DNA from: Peribacillus frigoritolerans
GTDB taxonomy: Bacteria; Bacillota; Bacilli; Bacillales; DSM-1321
Direction of reading: 5' to 3'
Assembly (NCBI GenBank): GCA_030562215.1
Contig: JAUPFL010000002.1
Location: 496,001-560,000, forward strand
DNA length: 64,000 nucleotides
Under the pieces are notes generated by a model. The model was not told the DNA's origin and searched no databases. It saw nothing but the letters and a program-made list of their open reading frames with translations. The position numbers and the translations under genes are program-made. Shown here piece by piece: positions 11,098 through 20,799 of the stretch. Positions within the stretch are counted from its first letter, which is position 1, and every line of letters begins with the position of its first letter.

Positions 11098-11901
11098 TTA
11101 CCCATTAAACCCTGCAATCAGTGCCTGATGGCCCTGACCCAAATCTTTAGCCTGATGGGCATCGGAACCGTAAATGAGCGGAATGCCGAGATCTATCGCA
11201 CGCTTTGCAAATCGTTCAGGAGGGTAGGGTTCACCGCATAGCGGCTTTACAAGCCCAGCTCCATTATAATCCAGTTCATATCTTTGATCCTTGATCATTT
11301 CGAGAACCTTGTAAACACGCTCGTCAAAACTCGATGCCGGCGGATATCGATGCTGGAATTTGTGAACAAGCGTAATGTGCCCGATCCGTTTTGGTTTATA
11401 AATGCCTAAATCAGATTCTATTGATTTTTCCAGTGTATCGTAATATTTGGCATAAACCGAGTCCACTGAACCTAGTTCATTGGCAATCTCACCAAACCCA
11501 CTTTCGCTGAAATCGATGCAATGCCAACTGTTTTGATGCTTGATGAAGTGGACGGAAAGTATACTATCATCAAGGAATTCTCCGATTTCGTCGAGGAATT
11601 CTTTTGTTTCTTTTTCATACCCCTCTATAAAGTCAACCTCCAGACCTGTTTTGATCAGGATTTTGTCTTTATGGCGTTCTTTCAGTACGCGGAGCTCTTG
11701 AAAGTAATCCAGGAGCAGGGCAGCGTCCATGCCGCTGTCTTTTTCAGGCGTAGGATCTTGAAAATTTCGTGGCAATGGAGCATGTTCCGTAAATGTGATT
11801 TCCTTTAATCCTAGCTCGATTCCCCGCGTAATATATTCATCGAATTTATCCGTAGAGCCGTGAGGGCAAAACGGAGTGTGCACATGACCGTCAGCTTTCA
11901 T
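11098..11901 (-). CDS. hisJ: Histidinol-phosphatase HisJ (PHP family)
   Basis: Intact 267-residue PHP-superfamily phosphatase for the penultimate step of histidine synthesis. Metal-binding motifs: DGHVHTPFCPHG at the N-terminus, EITFTEHAPLP near residue 37, SVHFIKH mid-protein, RIGHITLVHKF and the C-terminal YGSDAHQAKDLGQG. The ATG at 11901 follows GGGAGGGAAGG. Convergent with refZ, from which it is separated by 12 bases. Order and size match B. subtilis HisJ (YtvP). Confidence 0.92.
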   Translation of the reverse strand: MKADGHVHTPFCPHGSTDKFDEYITRGIELGLKEITFTEHAPLPRNFQDPTPEKDSGMDAALLLDYFQELRVLKERHKDKILIKTGLEVDFIEGYEKETKEFLDEIGEFLDDSILSVHFIKHQNSWHCIDFSESGFGEIANELGSVDSVYAKYYDTLEKSIESDLGIYKPKRIGHITLVHKFQHRYPPASSFDERVYKVLEMIKDQRYELDYNGAGLVKPLCGEPYPPERFAKRAIDLGIPLIYGSDAHQAKDLGQGHQALIAGFNG

Positions 11902-12068
11902 GGTCCTTCCCTCCCAAAAACAGGTATTTGTAGCAATTTTCTACAAAAAAATCATTTTTCTCGTCAAAAATTATTGCTAACATGGTATCATAAAAACATT
12001 AAATTTAACATTTTTACAATTTATATATAAACGTGCAAGACTGTAAGGACTAGAACAGGGGGCTTACC

Positions 12069-13763
12069 ATGGATTACATAATTGGGGTAATTGTATTAAT
12101 TTTGATTTTCATCATTTGGGGTTATTTTTTCAAAAAGAGATATTTTAAAGAAATCGATCGGCTGGAATCCTGGAAAATAAGCATCATGCACCGCCCCGTG
12201 CTGGAAGAGCTTTCTAAAGTCAAACAATTGAACATGACAGGTGAAACAGAGGAAATGTTCGAAAACTGGCGCATTGAATGGGACGCCATCATTACGGATC
12301 ATATGCCCGAAGTCGAAGAGCTATTATTCGATGCCGAGGAATTCGTCGATAAATACCGTTTCAGCAAATCAAAAGAGGTACAGCGCAAAATTACAGTCAA
12401 GCTGAATGAAATCGAGGAAATGATCAAAAAGATCTTATACGAACTGAATGAACTCGTAGGCAGTGAGGAAAAGAATCGATTGGAAATTGAGGATATTAAA
12501 GAATCCTACCGTCAACTGAAGAAATCCCTGCTTGCACACAGACATAATTACGGGAAAGCGGCTGATAAGCTGGAAAGCTCCTTAGATGAAGTATTGCAGA
12601 TCCTTCAGAAATATGAAGAAGAGACCGTGAACGGCAATTATTTGAATGCGAGGGAGCTTGTTCTCTCCATTAAGGATAAATTGGCGGCTCTGTCAGTTAA
12701 AATGGAAATGCTCCCAAAATTATTGGTTGATAGCCAATCCGAGCTGCATTCCCAGCTTAATGAATTGAAGGATGGTTATGAGGAGATGTCAGGACAGGGG
12801 TACCTGTTGAGCCATATCCAATTCGAGCAGGAGATATCACGGCTTGAGGAAGAACTGGATCTTTATAAAACACAATTGGAAAATGCCGAAACGGAAGCAG
12901 TGGAAAAAGGCATTAAAGAAATGCGCGAAAGCATCGAAGTGCTTTATGACCTTTTGGAAAAAGAAGTACTTTCAAAACAGTATATCTTGAAAAATGATGA
13001 AGTTCTCAGGAAAACGATTAGTGACCTTGAATATGAAAACGATAAACTTAAAGTTGAAACCATACATGTTCAACACACGTATCATCTGACGGAAAATGAG
13101 CTTGATGCGCAACGGAAAATGGAAAAGCAGATTGCCCAGATTGCTAAACGCCATCAATTGCTCGTCTTGAAAATGGAGGATAATGTGATGGCAAGCTCGC
13201 TTATCAGCGAAGAGATGCAGGGGCTTGCAGTACAGCTGAAGGAATTACAGGAAAATCAGAAAGACTTTACCGTTAAATTACAGGCTCTACGAAAAGATGA
13301 AATGGATGCCAGGGATTCACTGGCTGAATTGAAGCGCAAAATGGTCGATACTGGACGTTTAATTTCAAAAAGCAATATTCCAGGCCTTCCAGAAGAGTAT
13401 AAAGTGGTGCTTCAGGATGCCAAAGAAAGCATGGATGACGTTCAGGGTAAACTTGAAGAAAAGCCGCTGGACATGGCCGCTGTTTATATTTATTTGGAAA
13501 AAGCGGTTCAACAGGTGAATAAGGTCCACGAAAAAGCCCAGGAATTGATCGAGCATATGTATTTGGCCGAAAAGGTGATCCAATTTGGAAATCGTTATCG
13601 AAGCAGTCACGATATGGTTGCCGAGAGCCTAAGGGAAGCCGAAGCGAAATTCCGAAGCTATGAATATCAAGCCGCATTGGAAACGGCAGCCACTGCCATA
13701 GAAAAGGTCGACCCAGGCAGTTTACGAAAAATCGGGGCGAACATAGAAGAAGTCCTTTCCTGA
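12069..13763 (+). CDS. ezrA: EzrA, septation ring formation regulator
   Basis: Intact 564-residue membrane protein, as long as B. subtilis EzrA. It has an N-terminal transmembrane helix (IIGVIVLILIFIIWGYFF, residues about 4-21) and a short basic stop. A long cytoplasmic domain follows that is almost entirely predicted coiled coil, built of spectrin-like repeats. Near the C-terminus QFGNRYRSSHDMV corresponds to the conserved QNR patch. EzrA restrains FtsZ ring formation and links it to cell-wall enzymes. Its own terminator follows. Its neighbours hisJ and the nifS/thiI pair agree with the B. subtilis map. Confidence 0.96.
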   Translation: MDYIIGVIVLILIFIIWGYFFKKRYFKEIDRLESWKISIMHRPVLEELSKVKQLNMTGETEEMFENWRIEWDAIITDHMPEVEELLFDAEEFVDKYRFSKSKEVQRKITVKLNEIEEMIKKILYELNELVGSEEKNRLEIEDIKESYRQLKKSLLAHRHNYGKAADKLESSLDEVLQILQKYEEETVNGNYLNARELVLSIKDKLAALSVKMEMLPKLLVDSQSELHSQLNELKDGYEEMSGQGYLLSHIQFEQEISRLEEELDLYKTQLENAETEAVEKGIKEMRESIEVLYDLLEKEVLSKQYILKNDEVLRKTISDLEYENDKLKVETIHVQHTYHLTENELDAQRKMEKQIAQIAKRHQLLVLKMEDNVMASSLISEEMQGLAVQLKELQENQKDFTVKLQALRKDEMDARDSLAELKRKMVDTGRLISKSNIPGLPEEYKVVLQDAKESMDDVQGKLEEKPLDMAAVYIYLEKAVQQVNKVHEKAQELIEHMYLAEKVIQFGNRYRSSHDMVAESLREAEAKFRSYEYQAALETAATAIEKVDPGSLRKIGANIEEVLS

Positions 13764-13790
13764 AAACCCGCCATGGCGGGTTTTTTTCTT
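13764..13790 (+). terminator. Terminator after ezrA
   Basis: Stem AACCCGCC/GGCGGGTT with a TTTTTTT tail, immediately after the stop codon. Confidence 0.88.
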
Positions 13791-13978
13791 TTTATAGATA
13801 GGTGGAAAGTTAAAACATTCCCGGGATTAAAAAGAAGCAGGAATCTATCATCCCTGGACCAGTGTTTTACATTCTCTTTCAAATTCAATTATGTTAATAT
13901 TAGAAGTTGCAACAGCAACATTGAAACTTATATTCAGTAGAGTGACCATCATAGATAAAAAACATGGAAGGTGAACCC

Positions 13979-15124
13979 ATGATTTATTTTGACAATAGTG
14001 CAACAACAAAACCATACCCCGAAGTAATCGAATCATTCATGAAGGTTACTTCGGACTATTTCGGGAACCCTCTTCGCTTCATGGACTTGGGGTGCAATCC
14101 GAAAAACTGCTTTCCGCTGGAAGAAAGCAGATTGCTGATTTATTAAAGGTGAAGAGTTCGGAAATATATTTCACTTCCGGGGAACGGAAGGAAATAATCT
14201 TGCCATTAAAGGGGCAGCCCACTCTCAGGGAAATCACGGCAAACACATAATCACGACAGCGATTGAACATCCTTCAGTAGAAGATGCATGCCAATCATTG
14301 ACGAGAATGGGTTATGAGATCACATATCTTCCCGTTAACGAATTTGGACAAATTGATGTAACGGATCTTAAGGATGCAATGAGGGAAGATACCATTTTGG
14401 TTTCCGTCATGCATGTTAATAATGAAGTTGGCTCGATTCAGCCGATTGCTGAAGTGGGCAAATTGTTAAAACAATACCCAAACGTGCTCTTTCATGTCGA
14501 TAATGTACAGGGAGCAGGCAAAGTTTCGTTATCATTGCGTGAAGCCAATGTGGATTTATGTACAATTTCCGGCCACAAGGTTCACGGTTTGAAGGGGACG
14601 GGCATCCTTTATGTTCGTGAAGGCGTTCGGGTCGATCCGCTTTTCCATGGTGGCAATCAGGAAACGAAAATCAGGAGCGGCACCGAAAATGTTGCGGGAA
14701 TCGTCGCCCTTTCGAAGGCTTTGCGTATTAGTATGAACAATCAATTGCTGTATCATGATAAGCTTCAGCAAATCAAAACTTATTTATATAAAGGTTTGAA
14801 GGAAATGGACGGGGTGTTGGTTAACAGTCCCGAAGAGGGTGCACCCCATATTGTGAATTTTTCCGTTCCGGGACTTAAATCCGAGGTATTGCTGCATGCA
14901 CTTGAATCGGAAGGAATATATGTTTCGACGACTAGTGCCTGTTCTTCGAAAAAAGGACGATAAGCAAAACGGTGGATGCGATGTTCCATAATTCAGCTCG
15001 TTCCGAAAGCGTCATCCGAATCAGTACTACCTATGGCAATGAAATGGAAGAAGCAAAGCAAGTTCTGGCGGCGATTCAGAAAATAGTCGCTAATTTAGAA
15101 AAAATAATGAGGGTTGCTAAATGA
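13979..15124 (+). CDS. Cysteine desulfurase, NifS/IscS family (three frameshifts)
   Basis: PLP-dependent cysteine desulfurase. Its place directly before thiI suggests it supplies persulfide sulfur to ThiI for 4-thiouridine in tRNA, as shown for NifZ of B. subtilis. Seen: [16 protein letters not shown], the PLP-lysine segment [29 protein letters not shown], and the active cysteine region [11 protein letters not shown]. The ATG at 13979 follows GGAAGGTG. Breaks: near 14069 (missing C, restoring [17 protein letters not shown]), near 14176-14179 (missing G, TSGGTEGNN) and near 14956-14958 (missing [13 protein letters not shown]). The true end overlaps the thiI start by ATGA. Repaired length is about 382 residues. 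Confidence 0.9.
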
Positions 15125-16332
15125 AATTCGATCATATAATTATCCGTTATGGAGAAATCTCCACTAAAAAAAGAAACCGTAAAGGCTTTGTAGACAAAAT
15201 GAAAGCCCATATCCGCTGGAGTTTAAGAGATATAGAAGGCGTAGTGCTTACAGCCAATCGGGAACGGATGTACGTTCTCCTGAACGGTGCGGACCATAGG
15301 CCGGTCATTGACCGATTGAAGGGCATTTTTGGAATCCAGTCATTAAGCCCTGCAATAAAAATAGAGCGTGATCTGGAAGTGATGAAAACGGCAGCATTGT
15401 ATTACCTTAATCATACTCTTGAAGAGGTAAACACGTTCAAAATCACGACAAAACGCGCCGATAAGGATTTTCCATATAATACCGATGAAATTAACAGGGC
15501 AATCGGCGGGCATTTGCTCCGAAATACAGAAGATTTAAAAGTGGATGTAAAGAACCCTGATTTGAACCTGTTAGTAGAAGTGAGACGCGAAGCCGTGTAT
15601 TTGACAGGTGAAATCATCCAGGGGGCAGGCGGTCTTCCATTCGGTTCAAGCGGGAAGGCGATGCTGATGCTTTCAGGCGGGATTGATAGCCCTGTTGCAG
15701 GATTCCTTTCAATGAAACGGGGATTGGACGTGGAAGCGATCCATTTTTACAGCCCACCGTTCACAAGCGAACGTTCACGTCAAAAGGTCATTGATTTGGC
15801 GGCCAAGCTGGCAGAAATAAATGGAAGCATGAAAGTGCATATCGTTCCTTTTACGGAAATCCAATTATTGATTCAAAAACAAATTCCGGAAAACTACTCA
15901 ATGACTACAACCCGTCGTTTAATGATGCGGGTCGCCGATCGAATCCGTGAAAAGGAAGAAGCCATGGCACTGATCACCGGTGAAAGCCTTGGACAGGTTG
16001 CGAGCCAGACGATGAGCAGCATGTTTGCCATCAATGAGGTGACGAATACACCGATCCTGCGTCCGCTGATTACCATGGATAAGACAGAAATCATCAAAAT
16101 AGCAAGAGAGCTCGATACTTTTGAAATATCCAATCTGCCGTACGAGGATTGCTGTACGGTCTTTACGCCGGCAAGCCCAAAAACGAAACCGAAACGTGAA
16201 AAAGTCAATTACTATGAAAGCTTTGTCGACTTTGAATCCTTGATTGAAAAAGCGGTCTCCGAAACAGAAATAATAACGGTTAAACCTGGCCAGACTTTCG
16301 ATAAGGAAGAAGCGCTGGAAGACTTATTCTAA
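15121..16332 (+). CDS. thiI: ThiI, tRNA 4-thiouridine synthase
   Basis: Intact 403-residue ThiI without a rhodanese domain, as usual in Bacillus. Order: ferredoxin-like/NFLD start (FDHIIIRYGEISTKKRNRKG), THUMP domain to about residue 165, then the adenylating PP-loop domain with MLSGGIDSPVAGF near residue 185. Further on are TRRLMMRVADRI, GESLGQVASQT and a C-terminal CC pair (YEDCCTVF). It adenylates U8 of tRNA and inserts sulfur delivered by the partner desulfurase encoded in the overlapping upstream gene. Confidence 0.96.
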   Translation: MKFDHIIIRYGEISTKKRNRKGFVDKMKAHIRWSLRDIEGVVLTANRERMYVLLNGADHRPVIDRLKGIFGIQSLSPAIKIERDLEVMKTAALYYLNHTLEEVNTFKITTKRADKDFPYNTDEINRAIGGHLLRNTEDLKVDVKNPDLNLLVEVRREAVYLTGEIIQGAGGLPFGSSGKAMLMLSGGIDSPVAGFLSMKRGLDVEAIHFYSPPFTSERSRQKVIDLAAKLAEINGSMKVHIVPFTEIQLLIQKQIPENYSMTTTRRLMMRVADRIREKEEAMALITGESLGQVASQTMSSMFAINEVTNTPILRPLITMDKTEIIKIARELDTFEISNLPYEDCCTVFTPASPKTKPKREKVNYYESFVDFESLIEKAVSETEIITVKPGQTFDKEEALEDLF

Positions 16333-16358
16333 TATCCTGTAATTACCAATAGAAATGT

Positions 16359-16390
16359 GCGAATGAAGCCATGTGTTTTAACACACTCTA
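16359..16390 (+). promoter_or_regulatory. Candidate sigma-G promoter for the SASP gene
   Basis: GCGAATG at 16359-16365 (consensus -35 around TGAATA) and CACTCTA at 16384-16390 (consensus CATACTA) are about 18 bases apart and 25 bases before the SASP start. This spacing is right for forespore expression, but each element deviates from consensus. Confidence 0.45.
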
Positions 16391-16414
16391 TAATCACAAG
16401 GAGGTGAAACACAC

Positions 16415-16621
16415 ATGGCAAACAACAACAGCTCAAACGAATTATTGGTACCAGGAGTTGAACAAGCTCTACAACAAATGAAATATGAAATCGCTACAGA
16501 ATTCGGCGTACAACTTGGTGCCGACACAACATCTCGCGCTAACGGTTCAGTTGGTGGAGAAATCACAAAACGCCTTGTTCAAATGGCTGAACAACAATTA
16601 GGCGGAGGTTTCAACAGATAA
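16415..16621 (+). CDS. Alpha/beta-type small acid-soluble spore protein
   Basis: Intact 68-residue SASP of the SspA/SspB class that coats and protects DNA in dormant spores. The family signature is complete: [20 protein letters not shown], the GPR protease site [27 protein letters not shown], and a Gln/Gly-rich end. A strong AAGGAGGTGAAA ribosome site precedes the ATG. Position next to thiI is that of sspA in B. subtilis, but I cannot tell sspA from sspB by sequence alone. Confidence 0.95.
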   Translation: MANNNSSNELLVPGVEQALQQMKYEIATEFGVQLGADTTSRANGSVGGEITKRLVQMAEQQLGGGFNR

Positions 16622-16638
16622 TTTAATAAATATGGCTA

Positions 16639-16671
16639 CAGAGAGCGGGTTCCAACACCCGCTCTCTTTTA
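16639..16671 (+). terminator. Terminator after the SASP gene
   Basis: Stem AGAGAGCGGGT (16640-16650) / ACCCGCTCTCT (16657-16667) with TTTT following. A similar, decayed hairpin recurs at 17268-17302. Confidence 0.85.
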
Positions 16672-16821
16672 GTTTGCGGACTTAATTCGTGGACGGCCAA
16701 TAAAATGCGGTGTATCTCAAAAAACGGCCTGACGATCTAATGAAATTTTGGACCACTTTTCCTGTTTTATAAAATATGAATCCTCATAGGCTGGAACTTT
16801 TTTGAGGGTTTGTAAAATTGA

Positions 16822-16946
16822 ACGTTGATTTCCTCTCCAGGCACTCGCTTTCCGCGGGCGAATGACCCTCGGCGCTCTTTGCGCCTGTAGGATCTCCCTT
16901 GGACACGTTTCCCCGCAGGAGTCTCGTGCCTTCCGTTCCAATCTAC
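16822..16946 (+). repeat. Dispersed repeat, copy 1
   Basis: Starts ACGTTGATTTCC, then CACTCGCTTTCCGCGGGC, a variable middle, GGACACG and CCCGCAGGAGTCTCG, and ends GTTCCAATC. It matches copy 2 at 31942-32077 in the same orientation along its whole length except the middle part. Confidence 0.85.
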
Positions 16947-17088
16947 TGGAATGTTTTTTAGGAAAAACGCAGGCAAATTCGGCTTTCTTAGAATTTATCT
17001 ACTATCGGAGGTTCGGAATGCTCTAATGCCGAGCCATGCTTTTAAAACAAGACTAGATTATCCTTCCTGTTTTTTACTGTAACCTTTA

Positions 17089-17212
17089 TTGGATTGAAGA
17101 GATTTGCGAGACTCCTGCCGAAAAACTGGTTAGCCGAGACCCCACAGACGCTTGCTTTGATGAGGCTTTGCACGCAGTCGGCGGAAAGGAAGCGGATTTC
17201 AGAAATCAGCTG
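17089..17212 (-). repeat. Dispersed repeat, copy 3 (inverted, degenerate)
   Basis: Reverse-complement relative of copies 1 and 2. It keeps TTGGATTGAA, GCGAGACTCCTGC, GAGACCCC, TGAGGCTT, GCGGAAAG, GCGGATTTC and AAATCAGC in the expected order, but with several substitutions and deletions. With copy 1 it forms an inverted pair spaced about 140 bases. Confidence 0.7.
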
Positions 17213-17267
17213 GAATTTTTAAAAAGAAAAACTGCAGGCAAACTCACTTTTGAGTTGTCTACAGGCT

Positions 17268-17302
17268 AAAGAGGGCGGATTCCTACACCTGCTCTCTTTA
17301 TT
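17268..17302 (+). terminator. Terminator-like hairpin resembling that of the SASP gene
   Basis: AAAGAGGGCGG ... CCTGCTCTCTTTA with the loop ATTCCTACA resembles the hairpin at 16639-16671 (loop TTCCAAC). The stem is less perfect. Confidence 0.45.
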
Positions 17303-17318
17303 TATTTGTAAAAATAAA

Positions 17319-17348
17319 TAGAAATTTTAGAGAATTCTCTTGTATAAT
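17319..17348 (+). promoter_or_regulatory. Weak promoter before the acyl-CoA synthetase gene
   Basis: A perfect -10 TATAAT at 17343-17348. The only -35 candidate is TAGAAA (17319-17324) at 18 bases. Confidence 0.45.
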
Positions 17349-17385
17349 GAGTAGGTACTAAGAGTTCATAATTGGAGGGAAGAAT

Positions 17386-18969
17386 ATGAAGCGTGAAGAC
17401 TTATTGGCTCCGGAACATTACAACTTAGTGAGTGAAATGGAACGTTATGCAAAAGATCCAGGTAAAGTTGCCGTACTTTGGGAGAACGAAACCGGAGATA
17501 AAAAACAACTTACATATGAGAATTTATTAAAAAGTGCAAATAAAATTGGAAATGCTTTCAAGAAAAAAGGACTGGGTAAAGGTGATACGGTCCTTATCAT
17601 AATCCCTCGTTTGGTGGAAGCTTATCAAGTGTATTTAGCCGCATTGAAAATTGGCATGATTGTCATACCTTGTTCTGAAATGCTTCGTGCGAAGGACTTG
17701 CAGTATCGGGTCAACCATGGTGATGTCAAAGGAATCATCAGTTATCATGAATATACTGATGAATTGAATGAAATAGAAGGAGCGGAAAGCCTCCTGAAAT
17801 TTTCAATCGGAAAACGAATCGAAAATTGGCTGGATTTAAATGAGCTCGCAGATGAGGAATCCGATCAGCTGACCATGGCCGACACGAAGAGTGAGGATAT
17901 GGCATTCTTATCGTATACTTCCGGAACGACAGGGAATCCAAAAGGGGTCGTCCATACACATGGATGGGCTTATGCCCATTTGAAAACGTCTGCTGCAAAC
18001 TGGCTCGGCATCAGTGAAACGGATGTCGTTTGGGCAACTGCAGGCCCAGGGTGGCAAAAGTGGATCTGGAGTCCTTTCCTGGCGGTTCTGGGAACAGGAG
18101 CGACAGGCCTTGCCTATCATGGTAAGTTCGAGGCGAAAAAATATCTTCAGCTGCTTCAGGACTACAAAGTGAATGCATTATGCTGCACACCAACCGAGTA
18201 TCGATTGATTGCAAAGGTGGATAACCTTGATGACTATGATTTATCCCATCTTCATAGTGCTGTATCAGCGGGAGAGCCTTTAAATCAAAAAGTGTACGAG
18301 GTCTTTAAAAACCATTTCCAGATTGAAGTGCGTGATGGATATGGGCAGACCGAAAATACCCTGTTGGTGGGTGTAACGAAAGGCATGGATATTAAATTGG
18401 GCTCCATGGGCAAACCGACTCCGGGCAACCATGTCGAAATCATCGATGGTTCCGGTAAACCCTGTTCTCCAGGCGTAGTGGGGGATATTGCCGTACATGT
18501 CGATACACCTGCTCTCTTTAAAGAATATTTTAAAGATCCCGAGCGGACATCGCAGCAATTCCGTGGGGACTATTATGTCACCGGCGATCAAGCGAAAAAG
18601 GATGAGGATGGTTATTTCTGGTTTGAGGGCCGTTCTGATGATATCATCATCAGCTCGGGATATACGATCGGACCGTTTGAAGTGGAAGATGCACTCGTTA
18701 AGCATCCATATGTTAAAGAGTGTGCGGTTATAGCAAGTCCTGATGAAATAAGGGGAAATGTGGTCAAGGCGTATGTCGTCTTGATGGATGATATCGATCC
18801 GAACAGCCAGGACTTGATCAAGACGCTTCAATCGCACGTGAAGGAATTGACTGCCCCATATAAATATCCAAGGAAAATCGAATTTTTAGAAGAGCTGCCC
18901 AAAACGACATCAGGTAAAATCAAACGGGTGGATTTACGGAAAAGGGAAGAAGCACTCCTCAACAATTGA
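17386..18969 (+). CDS. ytcI: AMP-forming acyl-CoA synthetase (YtcI/MbcS-like)
   Basis: Intact 527-residue ANL-superfamily ligase, a paralogue of AcsA with a different N-terminus (MKREDLLAPEHYNLVSEMER). Motifs: adenylation loop FLSYTSGTTGNPKGVVHTHG near residue 180, DGYGQTE (A5), TGDQAKKDEDGYFWFEGRSD and the catalytic lysine near the end in PKTTSGKIKRVDLRKR. Its size and neighbourhood (beside a SASP gene) match B. subtilis YtcI, related to the MbcS group that activates short or branched-chain acids. The substrate cannot be read from sequence. The PKTTSGK motif is also the kind AcuA acetylates. ATG at 17386 after GGAGGGA; terminator follows. Confidence 0.85.
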   Translation: MKREDLLAPEHYNLVSEMERYAKDPGKVAVLWENETGDKKQLTYENLLKSANKIGNAFKKKGLGKGDTVLIIIPRLVEAYQVYLAALKIGMIVIPCSEMLRAKDLQYRVNHGDVKGIISYHEYTDELNEIEGAESLLKFSIGKRIENWLDLNELADEESDQLTMADTKSEDMAFLSYTSGTTGNPKGVVHTHGWAYAHLKTSAANWLGISETDVVWATAGPGWQKWIWSPFLAVLGTGATGLAYHGKFEAKKYLQLLQDYKVNALCCTPTEYRLIAKVDNLDDYDLSHLHSAVSAGEPLNQKVYEVFKNHFQIEVRDGYGQTENTLLVGVTKGMDIKLGSMGKPTPGNHVEIIDGSGKPCSPGVVGDIAVHVDTPALFKEYFKDPERTSQQFRGDYYVTGDQAKKDEDGYFWFEGRSDDIIISSGYTIGPFEVEDALVKHPYVKECAVIASPDEIRGNVVKAYVVLMDDIDPNSQDLIKTLQSHVKELTAPYKYPRKIEFLEELPKTTSGKIKRVDLRKREEALLNN

Positions 18970-18984
18970 TCGAAATGCATGACC

Positions 18985-19012
18985 GTCAGCCTCCAAGGCT
19001 GGCTTTTTTTAT
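18985..19012 (+). terminator. Terminator after ytcI
   Basis: Stem GTCAGCCT (18985-18992) / AGGCTGGC (18996-19003), then TTTTTTT. Confidence 0.8.
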
Positions 19013-19121
19013 TGGCAAGGGCTTGGGTAAAAGCATAAATATGGGAATTCGTGATATGAGATGGTACACTTACTGCATATCTGCACAGTAACAATCATTT
19101 AATAAGGAGTGTAAAGCCGGA

Positions 19122-20720
19122 ATGGGAACGTTATGGTTCAATGGGTCGATTTATACGATGATTAAAGAAAATGATCAAGTGGAGGCAGTATACACTGAAA
19201 AGGGGTAATTGTTGATACCGGCAGCCTGGACCATTTGAAAAATGAATATGCCGGCAATATTTCCAGGGAAATCGACTTAAAAGGACAAACGATGCTTCCG
19301 GGGTTAGTGGATAGTCACCTTCATTTGGTCGGGCATGGTGAAAGGCTGCTTCGTTTAGACCTCTCTTTGATGGATAGCAGGGAGTCGATCATGAAATCCT
19401 TGAAGGAAAAGTGTTTAAAGACCCCGGCCGGAAAGTGGATCGTTGCCGAAGGGTGGAATGAAAATGAATGGCCGAGCCCTGAATTGGTATTACGGGATGA
19501 GCTTGACGCGATTTCGGCAGATCATCCCATCGTATTGAAAAGGATCTGCCGGCATGCCTTGGTGGTCAATTCGCGCGCCCTTTTGGAAGCGGATATTAAA
19601 GAAGATATAAAAGAACCTCCAGGCGGGGTGATCTGCCGTTATCCTGACGGACGTTTAAATGGTCTATTTAAAGAAAGTCAGGCGCAGAACCTTATTTTAG
19701 ACAGCCTTCCCGGCATTGATCAAGAGTATATCGAAAACGCGCTCACAGAGGCCATAGAAGACGCATATAAGCTAGGTTTGACTGGCGGACATACTGAGGA
19801 CCTCCATTACTACAATGGCTTCATGCCGACATATCAGGCGTTTAAATCGGTAATCGAGGACCGGGAAATGGCCTTTCGCGCCAACTTACTCGTCCATCAC
19901 GAAGCGTTTGAAGAAATGCTGGCAGCAGGCGGCGGCTATCAGAAAGGTACGCGATACATCAAATTCGATAGCATGAAGATATTTACCGACGGCTCCTTAG
20001 GCGGACGCACAGCCTTGTTGAGCGAACCTTATGTAGATCAAAAGAATACGAATGGAGTTGCGATATTCACTGAAAACGAGCTTCAGGAATGGGTGAAAAA
20101 GCAAGGGCTGCCGGAATGCCGATTGCTGTCCATGCGATTGGCGATCTCGCTTTTGAATATGTTTTGAATGCAATTGAAGCCCTTCCCCGAAAAAGGGACA
20201 GAGGGACCGGCTCATCCATGCGCAGATTGTCCGGCCGGAGCTATTGGAGCGGGCGGCAAAGCTGCCGGTGATCTTTGATATCCAACCGGGTTTCGTCCCA
20301 TCCGATTTTCCGTGGGTGGAAGAAAAGGTTCCTGCCGATCTGTTGGAATTCTCCTATGCCTGGAAAACCTATTTGAATTTGGGCATCATTTGTGCGGGGG
20401 GATCGGATGCACCCATTGAACCCTTAAATCCGATTTTGGGCATTCATGCTGCTGTCACAAGGATGAAAATCAACAGTGAGGACCGTACTGTATATGGCTT
20501 GGGTGAAAGGCTTTCCGTTTACGAGGCTTTCGCACTGTATACCAAGGGGAGTGCTGCAGCAATCGGGCAGGAAAAACGCCGCGGTGTGATCAATAAAGGG
20601 TACGATGCCGATTTTACCGTGTTTAATCTGGATGTCTTTGCTGTTGCGCCGGATGATCTCCTGAAAGCTGAGGCGGTCATGACGGTCATTGATGACAAAA
20701 TCATGTATGATAAAAATTAA
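19122..20720 (+). CDS. ytcJ: Amidohydrolase, YtcJ family (three frameshifts)
   Basis: Metal-dependent hydrolase of the YtcJ/NfdA-like amidohydrolase group. Order seen: N-terminal beta-sandwich (MGTLWFNGSIYTM), HxH metal motif PGLVDSHLHLVGHG, a mid-protein lysine region KFDSMKIFTDGSLGGRTALL, the HAIGD histidine block, and GGSDAPIEPLNP near the C-terminus with the metal aspartate. Breaks: near 19201-19204 (missing G, KGVIVDTG), near 20095-20100 (missing A, WVKKARAAGMPIAVHAIGD) and near 20187-20190 (missing C, LPPKKGQRDRL). Repaired length is about 533 residues. Natural substrate unknown. ATG at 19122 after AAGGAGTG. Confidence 0.85.
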
Positions 20721-20799
20721 CAGTTGCAAAAAAGAAATGGAAATACAAAATTGTTAGTTGGAATTAGATAAAGGAATGTAAATGGAAAGAAGGCTTGTT

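Larger units (their letters stand above)
16672..17385. other. Gene-free segment with inverted repeat copies
   Basis: About 700 bases without a credible gene; all reading frames here are short and run through repeats. It holds two oppositely oriented copies of a dispersed repeat, listed separately. It also holds two related motifs (AAAAACGCAGGCAAATTC near 16962 and AAAAACTGCAGGCAAACTC near 17226), a second copy of the SASP-type terminator hairpin near 17268-17302, and a weak promoter before the next gene. Confidence 0.6.

Noticed and set aside
16717..16976. Short basic open frames across the repeat copies at 16.8 kb and 31.9 kb
   Set aside because: They follow the repeat DNA, differ between copies, and carry no ribosome site; repeats look non-coding.
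18280..18837. Long open frame (185 codons) antisense to the acyl-CoA synthetase gene
   Set aside because: The plus strand has an intact conserved enzyme there; the antisense frame has no ribosome site or recognisable motif.
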